Source: Anaerolineales bacterium (lineage in GTDB: Bacteria > Chloroflexota > Anaerolineae > Aggregatilineales > UBA2796). Taken from it: a stretch of 64,000 bases of DNA. Numbering within the stretch: position 1 is the stretch's first letter; each line of letters starts with the position of its first letter. Both the position numbers and the translations under genes were made by a program. The notes beneath the pieces were generated by a model. The model saw only the letters and a list, made by a program, of their open reading frames with translations. It did no database searches and was not told where the DNA came from. The stretch covers positions 1 through 64,000 of the forward strand of contig JABTTZ010000003.1 in NCBI GenBank assembly GCA_015075625.1, written 5' to 3'. This document shows positions 26,610 through 35,238 of the stretch, piece after piece.

Positions 26610-27075
26610 GGCTCTCTCTAGGTTCTGTTGACAGTGAGCGCCCGCCGCTAAAGCAGCGGGCTGAAAGTAGCCACCCCTTCGGGGCTTGGAAACCCTACCC
26701 CCCACCCCGTAAACAGAGAGGGAATCTCTCCCCCTTTCCCCGTAGGCAGGGAAAGGGGGTAGGGGGAATAGGGTGGCGCTACCCTCTTACCTTCCTTATC
26801 TTACATCCTGAAGGTCTTTCTCGCTTGTAATTGGGCGTTGATCACGAAAGGCATTCTATGAATCCCTATCCCTCCTAGCTCCTCACCGTTAACGGCGAGG
26901 GGAAACGCCTTTACCCCCTTTCCCCGCACACAGAGAAAGGGGATGAGTTTTTTGAAACAGGTTCTAAACTTCTTATGAAGGTCTCTTGCTTTTCTTTCCT
27001 TTGTGGGGTTAGCCTATCACGTCGCTTGGTTGTATTTGTGTGAAAGACCCCTACATGTGGCACATGGGATAGACT
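26610..27075. repeat. Repeat-rich intergenic region
   Basis: 26626-26692 is a copy of the dispersed two-hairpin repeat (TGTTGACAGTGAGCGCCCGCCGCTAAAGCAGCGGG-type, then CCCCTTCGGGG). 26700-26945 holds palindromic GC-rich sequence (AGAGAGGGAATCTCTCCCCC and CCCTTTCCCCGCACACAGAG). No gene is apparent. Confidence 0.65.
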
Positions 27076-27399
27076 GTGAGCGCTCGTTTTTCTGATCGGT
27101 TTGATGTGGACTCTTTTGACCGCCTTACGGTGCGTCTTTCTTGCCGATAGCAAGCGGGCAATTCTCACCCGCCGCCCGCCTCCGCCGCCCGCCAGCGAAA
27201 CGCCGATGATCACGGGGTTGTTGTCTATGAATTGGACTTGGAAAAACGGCAAGGTCGCCCGTTGATTGATGATCCCCTCTACAACAACCGCCTTGTCCGC
27301 CTTAGCCCACTAGGGGATCAGCTTGTGTTGCAGCGGAACGCGCTGCGGCGGGCGGGCAAGTTGAGGCTACTTGCCGAGGCGGGAACGCAGCCGAAATGA
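27076..27399 (+). pseudogene. Possible small membrane-protein gene broken by frameshift
   Basis: Two frames look partly coding. One (from ATG 27104) reads MWTLLTALRCVFLADSKRAI then a Pro run, a membrane-helix-plus-basic-tail start. The other, ending TGA 27397-27399, reads VVVYELDLEKRQGRPLIDD... RLSPLGDQLVLQRNALRR. Joining them with a 1-nt shift around 27185-27215 gives one plausible protein of ~100 residues. The second frame alone is blocked by a TAG at 27148. It ends 29 bp before the ArsP-like permease, so it may have been its operon partner. Low confidence. Confidence 0.35.
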
Positions 27400-27427
27400 A
27401 TACCGTAGGGAGTAAAAGGCATACCTC

Positions 27428-28366
27428 ATGGACATTGCCACCCAACTTCAGTTATTTACGACGCGCTTCCTCGGCATTTTTATCGAGGCGGTGTCGTTTT
27501 TGCTGCTTGGCACGCTTGTTTCGGGGCTGATCGAGGTCTTTGTCCGCCAAGAGGATATGCTCCGTCTGCTGCCGCGCCGCCGCCTTCCAGCAATCTTGAC
27601 CGGGGCGTGTTTGGGGTTTCTGTTTCCGGTGTGCGAGTGCGGCGTTGTTCCCGTTGCGCGGCGGCTTTACCAAAAAGGGCTGCCGCCCGCTGTGGGAATC
27701 ACGTTTCTGCTTGCCGCACCGGTGATGAACCCGATTGTCCTCGCCAGCACGTTCAGCGCCTTTGGATGGGGAACGGTGCTTGTCGGGCGCTATGTGATCA
27801 CGATGCTCATTGCCGTGAGTGTGGGCTTGCTGTTCAGCCTGCAAAGCAAGCCGCAGCGGATGCTTGCCCCCCAAGCCTATGCCACCTTAGCACGCGGCGG
27901 CGGGGGCGATCCGGCGGACGCGCCGACAAGCAGCCGCGAGTCACTTCTCGCGGCTTTGCTGCGGGCGTTACGCTTGGCGGGGGACGAGTTTTTCGATGTG
28001 GGGCGCTATTTGGTCATTGGCTGCGCCCTTGCTGCGGGGATGCAAATCTTCATCCCCCAAGAGACGCTGCGGACGATCAGCGCCGATCCGGTGGTCTCGG
28101 TGTTTGTCATGGCGCTACTGGCGTTTGTTCTTTCGGTGTGCAGCACAACAGATGCGATTATCGCGCTGAGTTTTGCCAACCCCGCGACAGGTTTCACGAC
28201 GGGATCGATCCTAACCTTTTTGACCTTTGGTCCGATGGTAGACATCAAAAGTTTGCTGATGTACCTGAGCGTCTATAGGCGGCGGACGGTCATTTACATG
28301 GCGATGTTACCCCTTTTGATCGCCGTGTTCATCGGGATTTGGCTCAATTTGAATGTGCGGTTTTGA
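27428..28366 (+). CDS. ArsP/YraQ-like permease (UPF0718)
   Basis: 312 residues, about eight transmembrane helices in two inverted halves. PVCECGVVPVARRL in the first half and VCSTTDAIIALSF in the second are the paired Cys-containing motifs of the PF03773 permease family, whose members export organoarsenicals or Cu/Zn-type substrates. A TPMVDIKSLLM-like end is present (FGPMVDIKSLLM). The substrate is unknown; no arsR or other resistance gene is adjacent. The partner (DUF1980/TIGR03943-type) often found with this permease is not intact here, although a broken small gene lies just upstream. Confidence 0.88.
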   Translation: MDIATQLQLFTTRFLGIFIEAVSFLLLGTLVSGLIEVFVRQEDMLRLLPRRRLPAILTGACLGFLFPVCECGVVPVARRLYQKGLPPAVGITFLLAAPVMNPIVLASTFSAFGWGTVLVGRYVITMLIAVSVGLLFSLQSKPQRMLAPQAYATLARGGGGDPADAPTSSRESLLAALLRALRLAGDEFFDVGRYLVIGCALAAGMQIFIPQETLRTISADPVVSVFVMALLAFVLSVCSTTDAIIALSFANPATGFTTGSILTFLTFGPMVDIKSLLMYLSVYRRRTVIYMAMLPLLIAVFIGIWLNLNVRF

Positions 28367-28950
28367 AGGGTAGAGGAGGAGGAATGGACTCTGTGGGAAG
28401 CACAGCCTCCCACCCACCCTTGTTTGAAAGGCATAGTTTGTGGTGGTACTTAAGCACCGCCACAGTGAACAGGCGGTATAGCGCATGATCCCGCCGCTAA
28501 AAGGCTTGCCCGGTAATAGTCCATCAGGAAGGTAACCACAGAAAGAGACAACCCTCATCCCCCTGCCCCCTTCTCCCTGTGGGAGAAGGGGGCATCACGT
28601 TTTCGAGAGGGCTTCCCCCTCACCTGCAAAATATCTCCCCTTTCCCTGTCTACGGGGAAAGACGACTGCTGCGCAGTAACCGGGGGATAGGGATTCTTTA
28701 GAAATTTTCTTGACGGACTACTAGATTGTGTTGACAGGGTAATTCCCGTAGGGACGCAAGGCATTGCGCCCATTGCCATCCGTGAGCGCCCGCCGCTAAA
28801 GCAGCGGGCTGAAAGCAGCCACCCCTTCGGGGCTTGAAAGGCAAGTTTGCACAGGTTGTGCGACCTTCTTCACCACAAACGGCTTTTGTGATGGTACTTA
28901 GATTAGACAGGAAAACGCCCTGCCCCTATTCTTTTTGCCGTCCCTTGCTA
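28367..28950. repeat. Repeat-rich intergenic region
   Basis: About 580 bp without a gene. 28728-28840 is the most complete copy of the dispersed two-hairpin repeat (GTGTTGACAGGGTAATTCCC ... CCGCTAAAGCAGCGG ... CCCCTTCGGGG-CTTGAAA). A partial copy lies at ~28490-28515. 28555-28690 has a GGGAGAAGGGGG-type palindrome. GATTCTTTAGAAATTTT at ~28691-28710 recurs near 46030. Confidence 0.7.
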
Positions 28951-28952
28951 TA

Positions 28953-28970
28953 GTCTATAGGGCTATAGAC
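28953..28970 (+). promoter_or_regulatory. Perfect palindromic operator upstream of membrane protein/aldo-keto reductase genes
   Basis: GTCTATAG-GG-CTATAGAC is an 8+2+8 perfect inverted repeat 23 bp before the ATG at 28994. TATAG within it could serve as part of a -10 box, so binding here would block transcription. The regulator is unknown; the nearest one is the PadR protein at 30594, which is unproven as a partner. Confidence 0.55.
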
Positions 28971-28993
28971 GTTTACAAAGATACCTAAAGGCA

Positions 28994-29395
28994 ATGGCAG
29001 ATCAACCAAACCCCGAATCGTCCCCATCGGGTAATCTTCAAGGCGTTTATGTGGATCGCCTTTTCACCGTGCGGGTGACGGTGGCAAGCCTCATTGTCGG
29101 CATCTTCGGTGCGGCGTTGGCGGCATGGGTGCTGCTCAGTTTTCTGCGTCCGGGGGAGGCAGACCCCAACCAGCCAGGCACGCCAGCATGGTCGGTAACA
29201 CAGATTGTCTTGCCCCTGACGTTTATTGTCAGCGGGGGAATTCTGTTTTGGGCAGTGTTCAACCTCCCCGTGCGCATCGCCAAACGGCGAGGTGTGGTGC
29301 TTGACCCCGATATTTTCCCATGGACGGGGGCGGTTTTGGTTGGGGTTATTGTGGCGATTGGTTTTGTGATTGGGATGCTCACCGGAAGGATTTGA
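28994..29395 (+). CDS. Small three-helix membrane protein
   Basis: 133 residues with three predicted membrane helices (about 27-50, 70-90 and 108-130): VASLIVGIFGAALAAWVLLS, VLPLTFIVSGGILFWAVF and VLVGVIVAIGFVIGML. The first ~20 residues are polar and Ser/Pro-rich. Not recognised. It starts after a palindromic operator and is followed 3 bp later by an aldo/keto reductase gene, so the two are probably one operon. Confidence 0.75.
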   Translation: MADQPNPESSPSGNLQGVYVDRLFTVRVTVASLIVGIFGAALAAWVLLSFLRPGEADPNQPGTPAWSVTQIVLPLTFIVSGGILFWAVFNLPVRIAKRRGVVLDPDIFPWTGAVLVGVIVAIGFVIGMLTGRI

Positions 29396-29398
29396 GAG

Positions 29399-30511
29399 GT
29401 GATCTCAGGACGGGCAACGACAGAAGGAACGCGGCGTTTCGCGGACCGACAAGGGGCGGCACGGGCAAGTAACTATCGCCAAGCCGTCGATGGCTTATGG
29501 CTTTCTTCGCTTGGCGTGGGGACATATCTGGGCGACCCTGATAACCTCACGGATGCGCACTATACAAGGGCATTTCAAGAAGCCTTAGAACGCGGGGGGA
29601 ATGTCTTTGATACGGCGATCAATTACCGCTTTCAGCGCAGTGAGCGGGCGCTTGGGCTGTGGCTGGCGGAGGCGATCAGCATCGGAGAAATTCGCCGTGA
29701 TGAGATAGTCATTGGCACGAAGGGGGGGTTTGTCCCTTACGACACAGAGATGCCCGCCGATCCACGCCGGTGGGTGGCAGAGCGATTTTTGGATACGAAA
29801 CTGGCAAAACCACACGAATTTGCCGCCCGCTACCAACACTGCCTTGCGCCCGCTTATCTGGAAATGATGCTGACGTGGAGTCGTCGCAACTTGGGGCTGG
29901 AAACGATTGATATCTACTACATCCATAACCCCGAAACGCAGTCGATTGCGCTGAGTCAGGAAACCTTTGAGGCGCGGCTGCTGGATGCCTTTGAGACGCT
30001 GGAACTGGCGGTAGAGCGAGGGGACATTGGCAGCTATGGCTTGGCGACGTGGACGGCGTTTCGCGCCCTTCCCAACGACCCCGCCTACCTCTCCCTGACG
30101 GCGCTGGTCAGTTTGGCGACACAGGTTGCCGGGCAAAACCATAACCTGCGCTACCTGCAACTGCCTTACAACTTGTTTATGACCGAGGCTTTTGCCTTCG
30201 AGAACCAACAGGTGGGCGAGCGTTTCATGAGCGCCATTGACGCCGCCAACGATCTGGGACTGACGGTGGTGTGCAGCGCGTCGCTGATGCAAGGGCGCTT
30301 GGCGCTGCCGATGATGCCCGAACTGGTTGACCACCTCCCCGGCTTAGCAACAGACGCACAGCGAGCGATTCAGTTTGTCCGTTCCAGCCCGGGCGTCACA
30401 ACAGCGTTGATCGGGATGAAATCGGATGTCCATGTGCGGGAAAACCTTGCCCTGACGGAGATTCCACTCGTTGATGGGGAGATTATTCGGGGCTTGTACG
30501 GACGAGAGTAG
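29399..30511 (+). CDS. Aldo/keto reductase
   Basis: 370 residues from GTG 29399, with GGAAGGA about 8 nt upstream. A TIM-barrel AKR: SLGVGTYLG at the start, NVFDTAINYRFQRSE (catalytic Asp/Tyr block), a Lys in IGTKGGFVP, a long insertion, IDIYYIHNPETQ (in place of the usual H-N pair), and a late NADPH site in SSPGVTTALIGMKS. It reduces carbonyls with NADPH in the cytoplasm; the substrate is unknown. Residues 95-140 are longer than in the core family. Confidence 0.88.
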   Translation: MISGRATTEGTRRFADRQGAARASNYRQAVDGLWLSSLGVGTYLGDPDNLTDAHYTRAFQEALERGGNVFDTAINYRFQRSERALGLWLAEAISIGEIRRDEIVIGTKGGFVPYDTEMPADPRRWVAERFLDTKLAKPHEFAARYQHCLAPAYLEMMLTWSRRNLGLETIDIYYIHNPETQSIALSQETFEARLLDAFETLELAVERGDIGSYGLATWTAFRALPNDPAYLSLTALVSLATQVAGQNHNLRYLQLPYNLFMTEAFAFENQQVGERFMSAIDAANDLGLTVVCSASLMQGRLALPMMPELVDHLPGLATDAQRAIQFVRSSPGVTTALIGMKSDVHVRENLALTEIPLVDGEIIRGLYGRE

Positions 30512-30529
30512 CAGGTAAAAATAATCCAC

Positions 30530-30557
30530 CTGACATGTTCTACAAATGGAATATACT
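30530..30557 (+). promoter_or_regulatory. Promoter of the PadR gene
   Basis: CTGACA (30530-30535), a 16-bp spacer and TATACT (30552-30557) give a good sigma70-like promoter 36 bp before the ATG at 30594. CATGTTCTACAAATG overlapping the spacer is a weak inverted repeat, possibly for autoregulation. Confidence 0.6.
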
Positions 30558-30593
30558 TTGTGCAATAGTTAGCGGCTTGCACGGACTGTACCC

Positions 30594-31262
30594 ATGCTGC
30601 GTTATGTGTTGCTCGGCGCGTTGAGCTACCAACCGCTGACGGGCTACCAGTTGAAACAGTTTGTCGATTCTTCGGCAAAACACTTCTGGTATGCCCAAGT
30701 CAGCCAAATTTACCGAACCCTTGATGGGTTGGAAAAAGAAGGCTTTCTGCGTTCAGAAATTGAAACGCAAGAGGATCGCCCGGATCGCCGCCTATACCAC
30801 CTGACGCCTGCCGGACGTGCCGACCTCTTGGCGTGGTTAGCACAGCCCATGACGGAGATTGAGACAGAGAAAGACACACTGCTGGTGCGGTTGTTTTTCT
30901 CGGCGCTGATCGACAAAACGACCCTGCTCACCCAACTTCGCCTCCAACGCACACTCCGCCAGCAGCAACTCACCCTCTACCAGACAGAGATTCTTGAACA
31001 AATTAGATTAGGCATGGAACGCCGCCCCGACTTGAAACGGGATGCGCTACTCTGGGATGCCGCCCCCTTGCCCTCGGAGAAAGAGGTGGAACTGGTGATC
31101 GGGATGCAACCGACCTCGGCGCTCATCCGACGCGGGCATTGTTTGCGGGTGGCGCATGCTGGCGCGGACAAGGATACCTTTGCCCGAATTCCGGCGGTGG
31201 GAACACCCCAATGGAAGGTGCGGCGGGCGTCCCAGATTCGGCTGCCGGTTGTCCCACGTTAG
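30594..31262 (+). CDS. PadR-family transcriptional regulator
   Basis: 222 residues. The N-terminal ~90 residues form the PadR winged helix: MLRYVLLGALSYQPLTGYQLKQF, then VSQIYRTLDGLEKEGFLRS and RRLYHLTPAGRADLLAWL. Residues 90-150 match the helical Vir_act_alpha_C effector domain up to KRDALLW. The last ~70 residues (after WDA) do not resemble the family and are Arg/Pro-rich, so a frameshift may have replaced the native C-terminus. PadR proteins usually repress neighbours in response to small molecules. The gene has its own promoter. Confidence 0.85.
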   Translation: MLRYVLLGALSYQPLTGYQLKQFVDSSAKHFWYAQVSQIYRTLDGLEKEGFLRSEIETQEDRPDRRLYHLTPAGRADLLAWLAQPMTEIETEKDTLLVRLFFSALIDKTTLLTQLRLQRTLRQQQLTLYQTEILEQIRLGMERRPDLKRDALLWDAAPLPSEKEVELVIGMQPTSALIRRGHCLRVAHAGADKDTFARIPAVGTPQWKVRRASQIRLPVVPR

Positions 31263-31272
31263 CTGCCGCAGA

Positions 31273-33582
31273 TTATGGGATGAGCCAATCGAAATCATCC
31301 TGCGTCAGATCGTTTAGCGCATCATCATCGATAACCAGTTGGTCTGGGGTGTGTTCAGCCTGTGGTGGATCAAACGGGCGGGAGGGGTCGAGCCAGTCGT
31401 CAAAATCATCCTCCGCTGTGTCGGCTAGGACATCCTCAACTGCCGCTGTGTCGTCGGGTTCAGGCTGAAGCGGATCAGTGGGGTGGGAAGGTGGAACAAG
31501 CCAGTCAAGATCATCCTCATCAGCGCTTAACTCCGTTAAGCCATTATCAAGGGCGAATTTATCTAGGGTGTGTTCAGACTGCGGGGGATCAAAGGGACGG
31601 GAGGGGTCGAGCCAGTCATCAAAATCATCCTCCATCTCGCCGGCTAGGGCATCCCCAACGGCGAATTCGTTCGGGGTAAGTTCGCCTTGCATTAGATCAA
31701 GCGAGAGCGAGTCGAGCGCGAGCCAATCAAACGCATCTCCGGTCATGTCGATGATCGGATCATCGGTTGCTACCTGATCGAGGCGGCGATCTTGTGGGCG
31801 CTCTAGCGCGTGGTCAGGCTGTGGTGGCGGCGTGAGTATCCGATTTCCGTGCTTATCAATGTAGAATCGTTCATCGCTATGCTGCGCTAAGCCAAAAATC
31901 CCATTTCCGTAGTTACGGAACGACGATCCATAGAAAAGTACCCGATAGACTTGTCCTGAATTGAAGTGTGGCACACGTCCCAACCGCTGGACAATCGTGT
32001 CGTAGAGGATTCCGTAGTGGGCTGGATGCCCGATATTCTCCAGTACATTGGTAAGTAAATTTTTCATGGAATCAGGTAACGGGCGAGATGAGCGGCGGTT
32101 TTGCCCTCGTGCATCTTCTACATAACGCCTGATGAGTTGATCAACAAGGCGTCGTTCAGCACCACGTTCATCCTCATAATCTGCCGCAATGAGATCGTAT
32201 TCGTGAAGACCGTGCGAAAGCTGTTGGGAAAGCCTTTCTAAAGCGCGAACCAGAGGGGCATTCTTGGGGGGATCAAAAGCACCCTTTATTCTGCTGTTTA
32301 TTCTGCTGTGTTCTAACGCTCTGTAGAGTTTGGTTTTTAGTTTCACCTCAATTTGACGGATACGCTCACGGGTGACACCTAGCCTTTCCCCAACTTCTTC
32401 TAGGGTGAGCGCGGGATGATCGTTCAATCCAAAGCGCAAGCTGAGGATGCGTTGTGCGCGTTGATCCAGATGTCGCTGGCTAAGGCGTTGAAGTGCCTCC
32501 TTCAGCCAAGCGATATCGGCGAGGTCTTCTAAGGAGGCATCAACGATGAGATCAGGCAGAGGAATTTTGTTCCCACCCTGTTTATAGTTCGGAAGGCGGT
32601 CTCGCTCAAGGGAGAGGGGGGGGTCAAAGAGGGCGTAAAAAAGCTGGGCGAGTTTTTCGTTCGCTTGCGCCTGTTTTTTTTCGTTGCGGCGTTCCTTCGT
32701 CTCCGATTCTGGGTAATCATGATCGACGTTGGATGGTGTATTTTTCTTCTGCCCAAGAATCACCTGAATGTCAGCCATACTGGGGGATCGTCCATAGCGA
32801 CTGCGAAAGGCAGTGACACTCTGATGGAGGATGCGAAATTTTTCAAAGAGGTGGATAGGAATACGGATTATTCCGTGTTGATCGGCAGTGGCGCGGGCAA
32901 TCCGTTGGTGTATCCACGTTGCCGCATAGAGTTGAAAGTGAGCGCCAACATATTCTTTGAATGTCTCGGTTGCCCGCCACAACCCCCAAATGCCCTCTTG
33001 CACAAGGTCAAGGTAAGGCAGCCCCCGCCCAATGTAGCTGCGGGCGACCTTCACCACATACCGGAGCGTCCCCTCTACAAGGCGTTTTTGTGCCTCATCC
33101 GCCTCGACAAGGCGTTCACGGATATAAGCATCTGCCTGATCGTCGGCGGGAGTATCAAGGCGACGCAGGGCGGGCGGCAAGAGGGAGATGAGATAAAAAC
33201 AACGCCACCCTTGCTCGATAAAGGCGGCTTGCCCCGCGTCGGAAAGATCGGTGTAGCGACCAAAGAGGTGTGACAATGCTGAGGGCGCAGCGTGTGTGGG
33301 CGTATTGAAGAAGGGGTCAATGTCGTTCGCCAGTACGCCTAAATCAAGGGAGGGTTGTCCAAACTGGGCGGCGGTTTGATTGATCTGCTGATAAGCGATT
33401 TTCGCTTGGTGGAGAACGGCGTTTGAATCGATTGCATCTGTCGGTTTCCGGTTAGATTCATCCGCTCCACGAATGACCATCTTCCATTGGACGCGCCGAA
33501 TAAGGGGGGCGTAATCTTCACGTCCGCGAATGATGGGAATCGCGGCAAGGTCTTGGAAAAATAGTTTTAATAGATTGGGCAT
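31273..33582 (-). CDS. Large sigma70-family factor with HARE-HTH-like domain and acidic repeat tail
   Basis: 769 residues. Residues ~165-240 are sigma region 2 (YLDLVQEGIWGLWRATETF, QLYAATWIHQRIAR). Region 3 follows, then a ~90-residue Lys/Glu-rich insertion (~275-350) and region 4 at ~375-425 (RFGLNDHPALTLEEVGERLG, RIRQIEVKLK). Residues ~505-568 (LLTNVLENIGHPAHYGILYD, SSFRNYGNGIFGLAQ) look like an HARE-HTH domain, rarely linked to sigma factors to my knowledge. The last 170 residues are strongly acidic and carry five copies of a DDFDWL-type motif at about 616, 652, 690, 725 and 762. Two copies extend to DDFDDWLDPSRPFDPPQ and are 73 codons apart. No anti-sigma gene is adjacent. Start MPNLLKLFFQDL at ATG 33582. 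Confidence 0.85.
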   Translation of the reverse strand: MPNLLKLFFQDLAAIPIIRGREDYAPLIRRVQWKMVIRGADESNRKPTDAIDSNAVLHQAKIAYQQINQTAAQFGQPSLDLGVLANDIDPFFNTPTHAAPSALSHLFGRYTDLSDAGQAAFIEQGWRCFYLISLLPPALRRLDTPADDQADAYIRERLVEADEAQKRLVEGTLRYVVKVARSYIGRGLPYLDLVQEGIWGLWRATETFKEYVGAHFQLYAATWIHQRIARATADQHGIIRIPIHLFEKFRILHQSVTAFRSRYGRSPSMADIQVILGQKKNTPSNVDHDYPESETKERRNEKKQAQANEKLAQLFYALFDPPLSLERDRLPNYKQGGNKIPLPDLIVDASLEDLADIAWLKEALQRLSQRHLDQRAQRILSLRFGLNDHPALTLEEVGERLGVTRERIRQIEVKLKTKLYRALEHSRINSRIKGAFDPPKNAPLVRALERLSQQLSHGLHEYDLIAADYEDERGAERRLVDQLIRRYVEDARGQNRRSSRPLPDSMKNLLTNVLENIGHPAHYGILYDTIVQRLGRVPHFNSGQVYRVLFYGSSFRNYGNGIFGLAQHSDERFYIDKHGNRILTPPPQPDHALERPQDRRLDQVATDDPIIDMTGDAFDWLALDSLSLDLMQGELTPNEFAVGDALAGEMEDDFDDWLDPSRPFDPPQSEHTLDKFALDNGLTELSADEDDLDWLVPPSHPTDPLQPEPDDTAAVEDVLADTAEDDFDDWLDPSRPFDPPQAEHTPDQLVIDDDALNDLTQDDFDWLIP
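31340..31635. repeat. Imperfect ~70-bp direct repeats in the sigma factor gene
   Basis: Two near-identical stretches (about 31344-31413 and 31563-31632, offset 219 bp or 73 codons) encode the DDFDDWLDPSRPFDPPQ copies; a degenerate third copy lies at ~31480-31525. The repeat keeps the frame, so the tail grew by in-frame duplication. Confidence 0.8.
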
Positions 33583-33834
33583 GAGGAGTTGAGGTGTAAA
33601 ATGATATTTACACCACTATAACATGAAATGGTCGTGATTCGTGCGGCGGTTAGGTCGTTGGGCTGAAACCAACTAACCCTTCGGGGCTTGAAAGGTATCA
33701 TCCTCTCGGGATGCGGATAGGGCATCCCTACCCTATGCCGAGAGGCAATCAGGTATCTTGCATTTGCAGACGGGCGGCGCTCATGCCGACAACGGCGATC
33801 AGGGCGGCGATGATCGCCATGAGAATATAGACCC
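33583..33834. repeat. Intergenic region with partial dispersed repeat
   Basis: 33645-33694 carries a partial copy of the two-hairpin repeat (GTTGGGCTGAAACCAAC ... CCCTTCGGGG-CTTGAAAGG). The remainder holds no gene I can support. Confidence 0.6.
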
Positions 33835-35238
33835 TCACCCCTGTTCATCCGGCTCAGTGTGGATCGTCACCCGCCGTAGTTCCGGCAGCGAAGCGCGGAT
33901 GTGAGTCTCCATTTCCTCAGCGATCAAATGTGCCTCTTGGACACTCATCGTCCCCGGTAGTTGGCAGGATACACTGAGCGCATAGCCTGCCATAACCGCC
34001 CGCACTTGGGCATCGGCAAAGCGGGCTGTGGGGTAGCGCTCTTGGGCAATCTGAAGGGCGCGATCTCGCAGAATAAGCGCCATCTCGCTTTGCATAATCG
34101 ATCCGGCGTTCATCTCGGCGGGTTCGATGTGCGTCACCACGCGGACGATAGCGGGCAGATCAGCGCAGACGCGCTCCTCAAGGGCGCTCACTTTCTCATG
34201 CGCCTGACGGAGGGTGAGGGTAGGGGGAACTTCGACATGCATTTCAAGGATGCGCCCTTCGGCGCTGAGGATTTCGGTCACTTCGTGAATCGATAATCCC
34301 ATCGCATCCGCCGCCGCCCGCGCTGCTAAGGCATGATCTTTCCCTTCGGGGCGGTTCGGTGTGAACTGCACTTGCACCTCAATAACACCAGTATTTTCTG
34401 CCCGGAGACGGCGCTCAATTTCTTCGGCAAGGGCGTTCGCCCGATCCGCTGTCGTAGAGGGATCAACGCGCACTTCGACATCGGCTTGCACGGCGTCGCC
34501 GGGACCACGACTCCGCGCCCGTGTGACACTTGTCACCCCCGGCACAGAAAGCGCCACGCGCTCGATCAGGGCGGGGTCAAGGGCAATCCGATCTGTAAGA
34601 ATACCGGTGGTTTGTTTGAGGATCACGAACGCTGCCCGCCCAATGAGGACGACAATCAACAAGGCGATCACAGTATCCATCCAAGCGAAGCCAAATGCTG
34701 TCATTGCCAAACCGATGATCACCGAGAAGGAAATATAGATATCGACACGGGTCTGCGATGCATCTGCCAAGAGGACGGGCGAACGGAGGCGTTTTCCCTG
34801 TCTTGTCTCGTATAGGACAACGGTTAGATTCACCAGAATGGTAATCACCATCACCGCCACATTCAGGATGGACACCTCCACCTTACCCCCATGCAAGAGG
34901 CGATCCAGCGCCGAGGTGAGGATTTCCCACGCCGCCACAAGCAGCAGTCCACCAATGGTCAGCGTGGCGAGAGTCTCAAAACGGCGGTGACCGTAGGGAT
35001 GATCAGCATCGGGCGGACGACCCGCCACCCGCGAGGCGGCAATCCCCACAAGGTTGCTGGCAGCGTCCATCGTGGAATGAAAACCGTCGGCAACCATCGC
35101 CAGAGTTCCCGTCAGCACGCCAATGACGATCTTTGCGCCGGCAACCCCCGCATTAGCAATCAAGACCAACCAAAGGGTGCGCTGCACATGACGAAACCGT
35201 TCGGCGTCGGGGAGAGAGACGAGCGGCGGCGCACTCAT
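33835..35238 (-). CDS. Cation diffusion facilitator (CDF) transporter with three C-terminal domains
   Basis: 467 residues from ATG 35238. Six transmembrane helices: helix 2 has ADGFHSTMDAASN with the H-x3-D metal site. Helix 5 has ADASQTRVDIY, where the usual His is Gln (Q-x3-D). The cytoplasmic part repeats the ~80-residue dimerisation/ferredoxin-like domain three times (about 215-290, 305-380 and 395-465), each with a VxVxxPxTxxxAxxLAEEIE-like pattern; most family members carry one copy. It exports divalent metal (Zn, Mn or Fe) by proton exchange. Start overlaps the rnhB stop (ATGA), so the two are coupled. Confidence 0.9.
   Translation of the reverse strand: MSAPPLVSLPDAERFRHVQRTLWLVLIANAGVAGAKIVIGVLTGTLAMVADGFHSTMDAASNLVGIAASRVAGRPPDADHPYGHRRFETLATLTIGGLLLVAAWEILTSALDRLLHGGKVEVSILNVAVMVITILVNLTVVLYETRQGKRLRSPVLLADASQTRVDIYISFSVIIGLAMTAFGFAWMDTVIALLIVVLIGRAAFVILKQTTGILTDRIALDPALIERVALSVPGVTSVTRARSRGPGDAVQADVEVRVDPSTTADRANALAEEIERRLRAENTGVIEVQVQFTPNRPEGKDHALAARAAADAMGLSIHEVTEILSAEGRILEMHVEVPPTLTLRQAHEKVSALEERVCADLPAIVRVVTHIEPAEMNAGSIMQSEMALILRDRALQIAQERYPTARFADAQVRAVMAGYALSVSCQLPGTMSVQEAHLIAEEMETHIRASLPELRRVTIHTEPDEQG

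Noticed and set aside
25527-26621. 364-codon plus-strand frame through the WD40 gene
   Set aside because: Only the minus strand shows WD40 blades and a signal peptide; the plus frame is low-complexity and Pro/Arg-rich.
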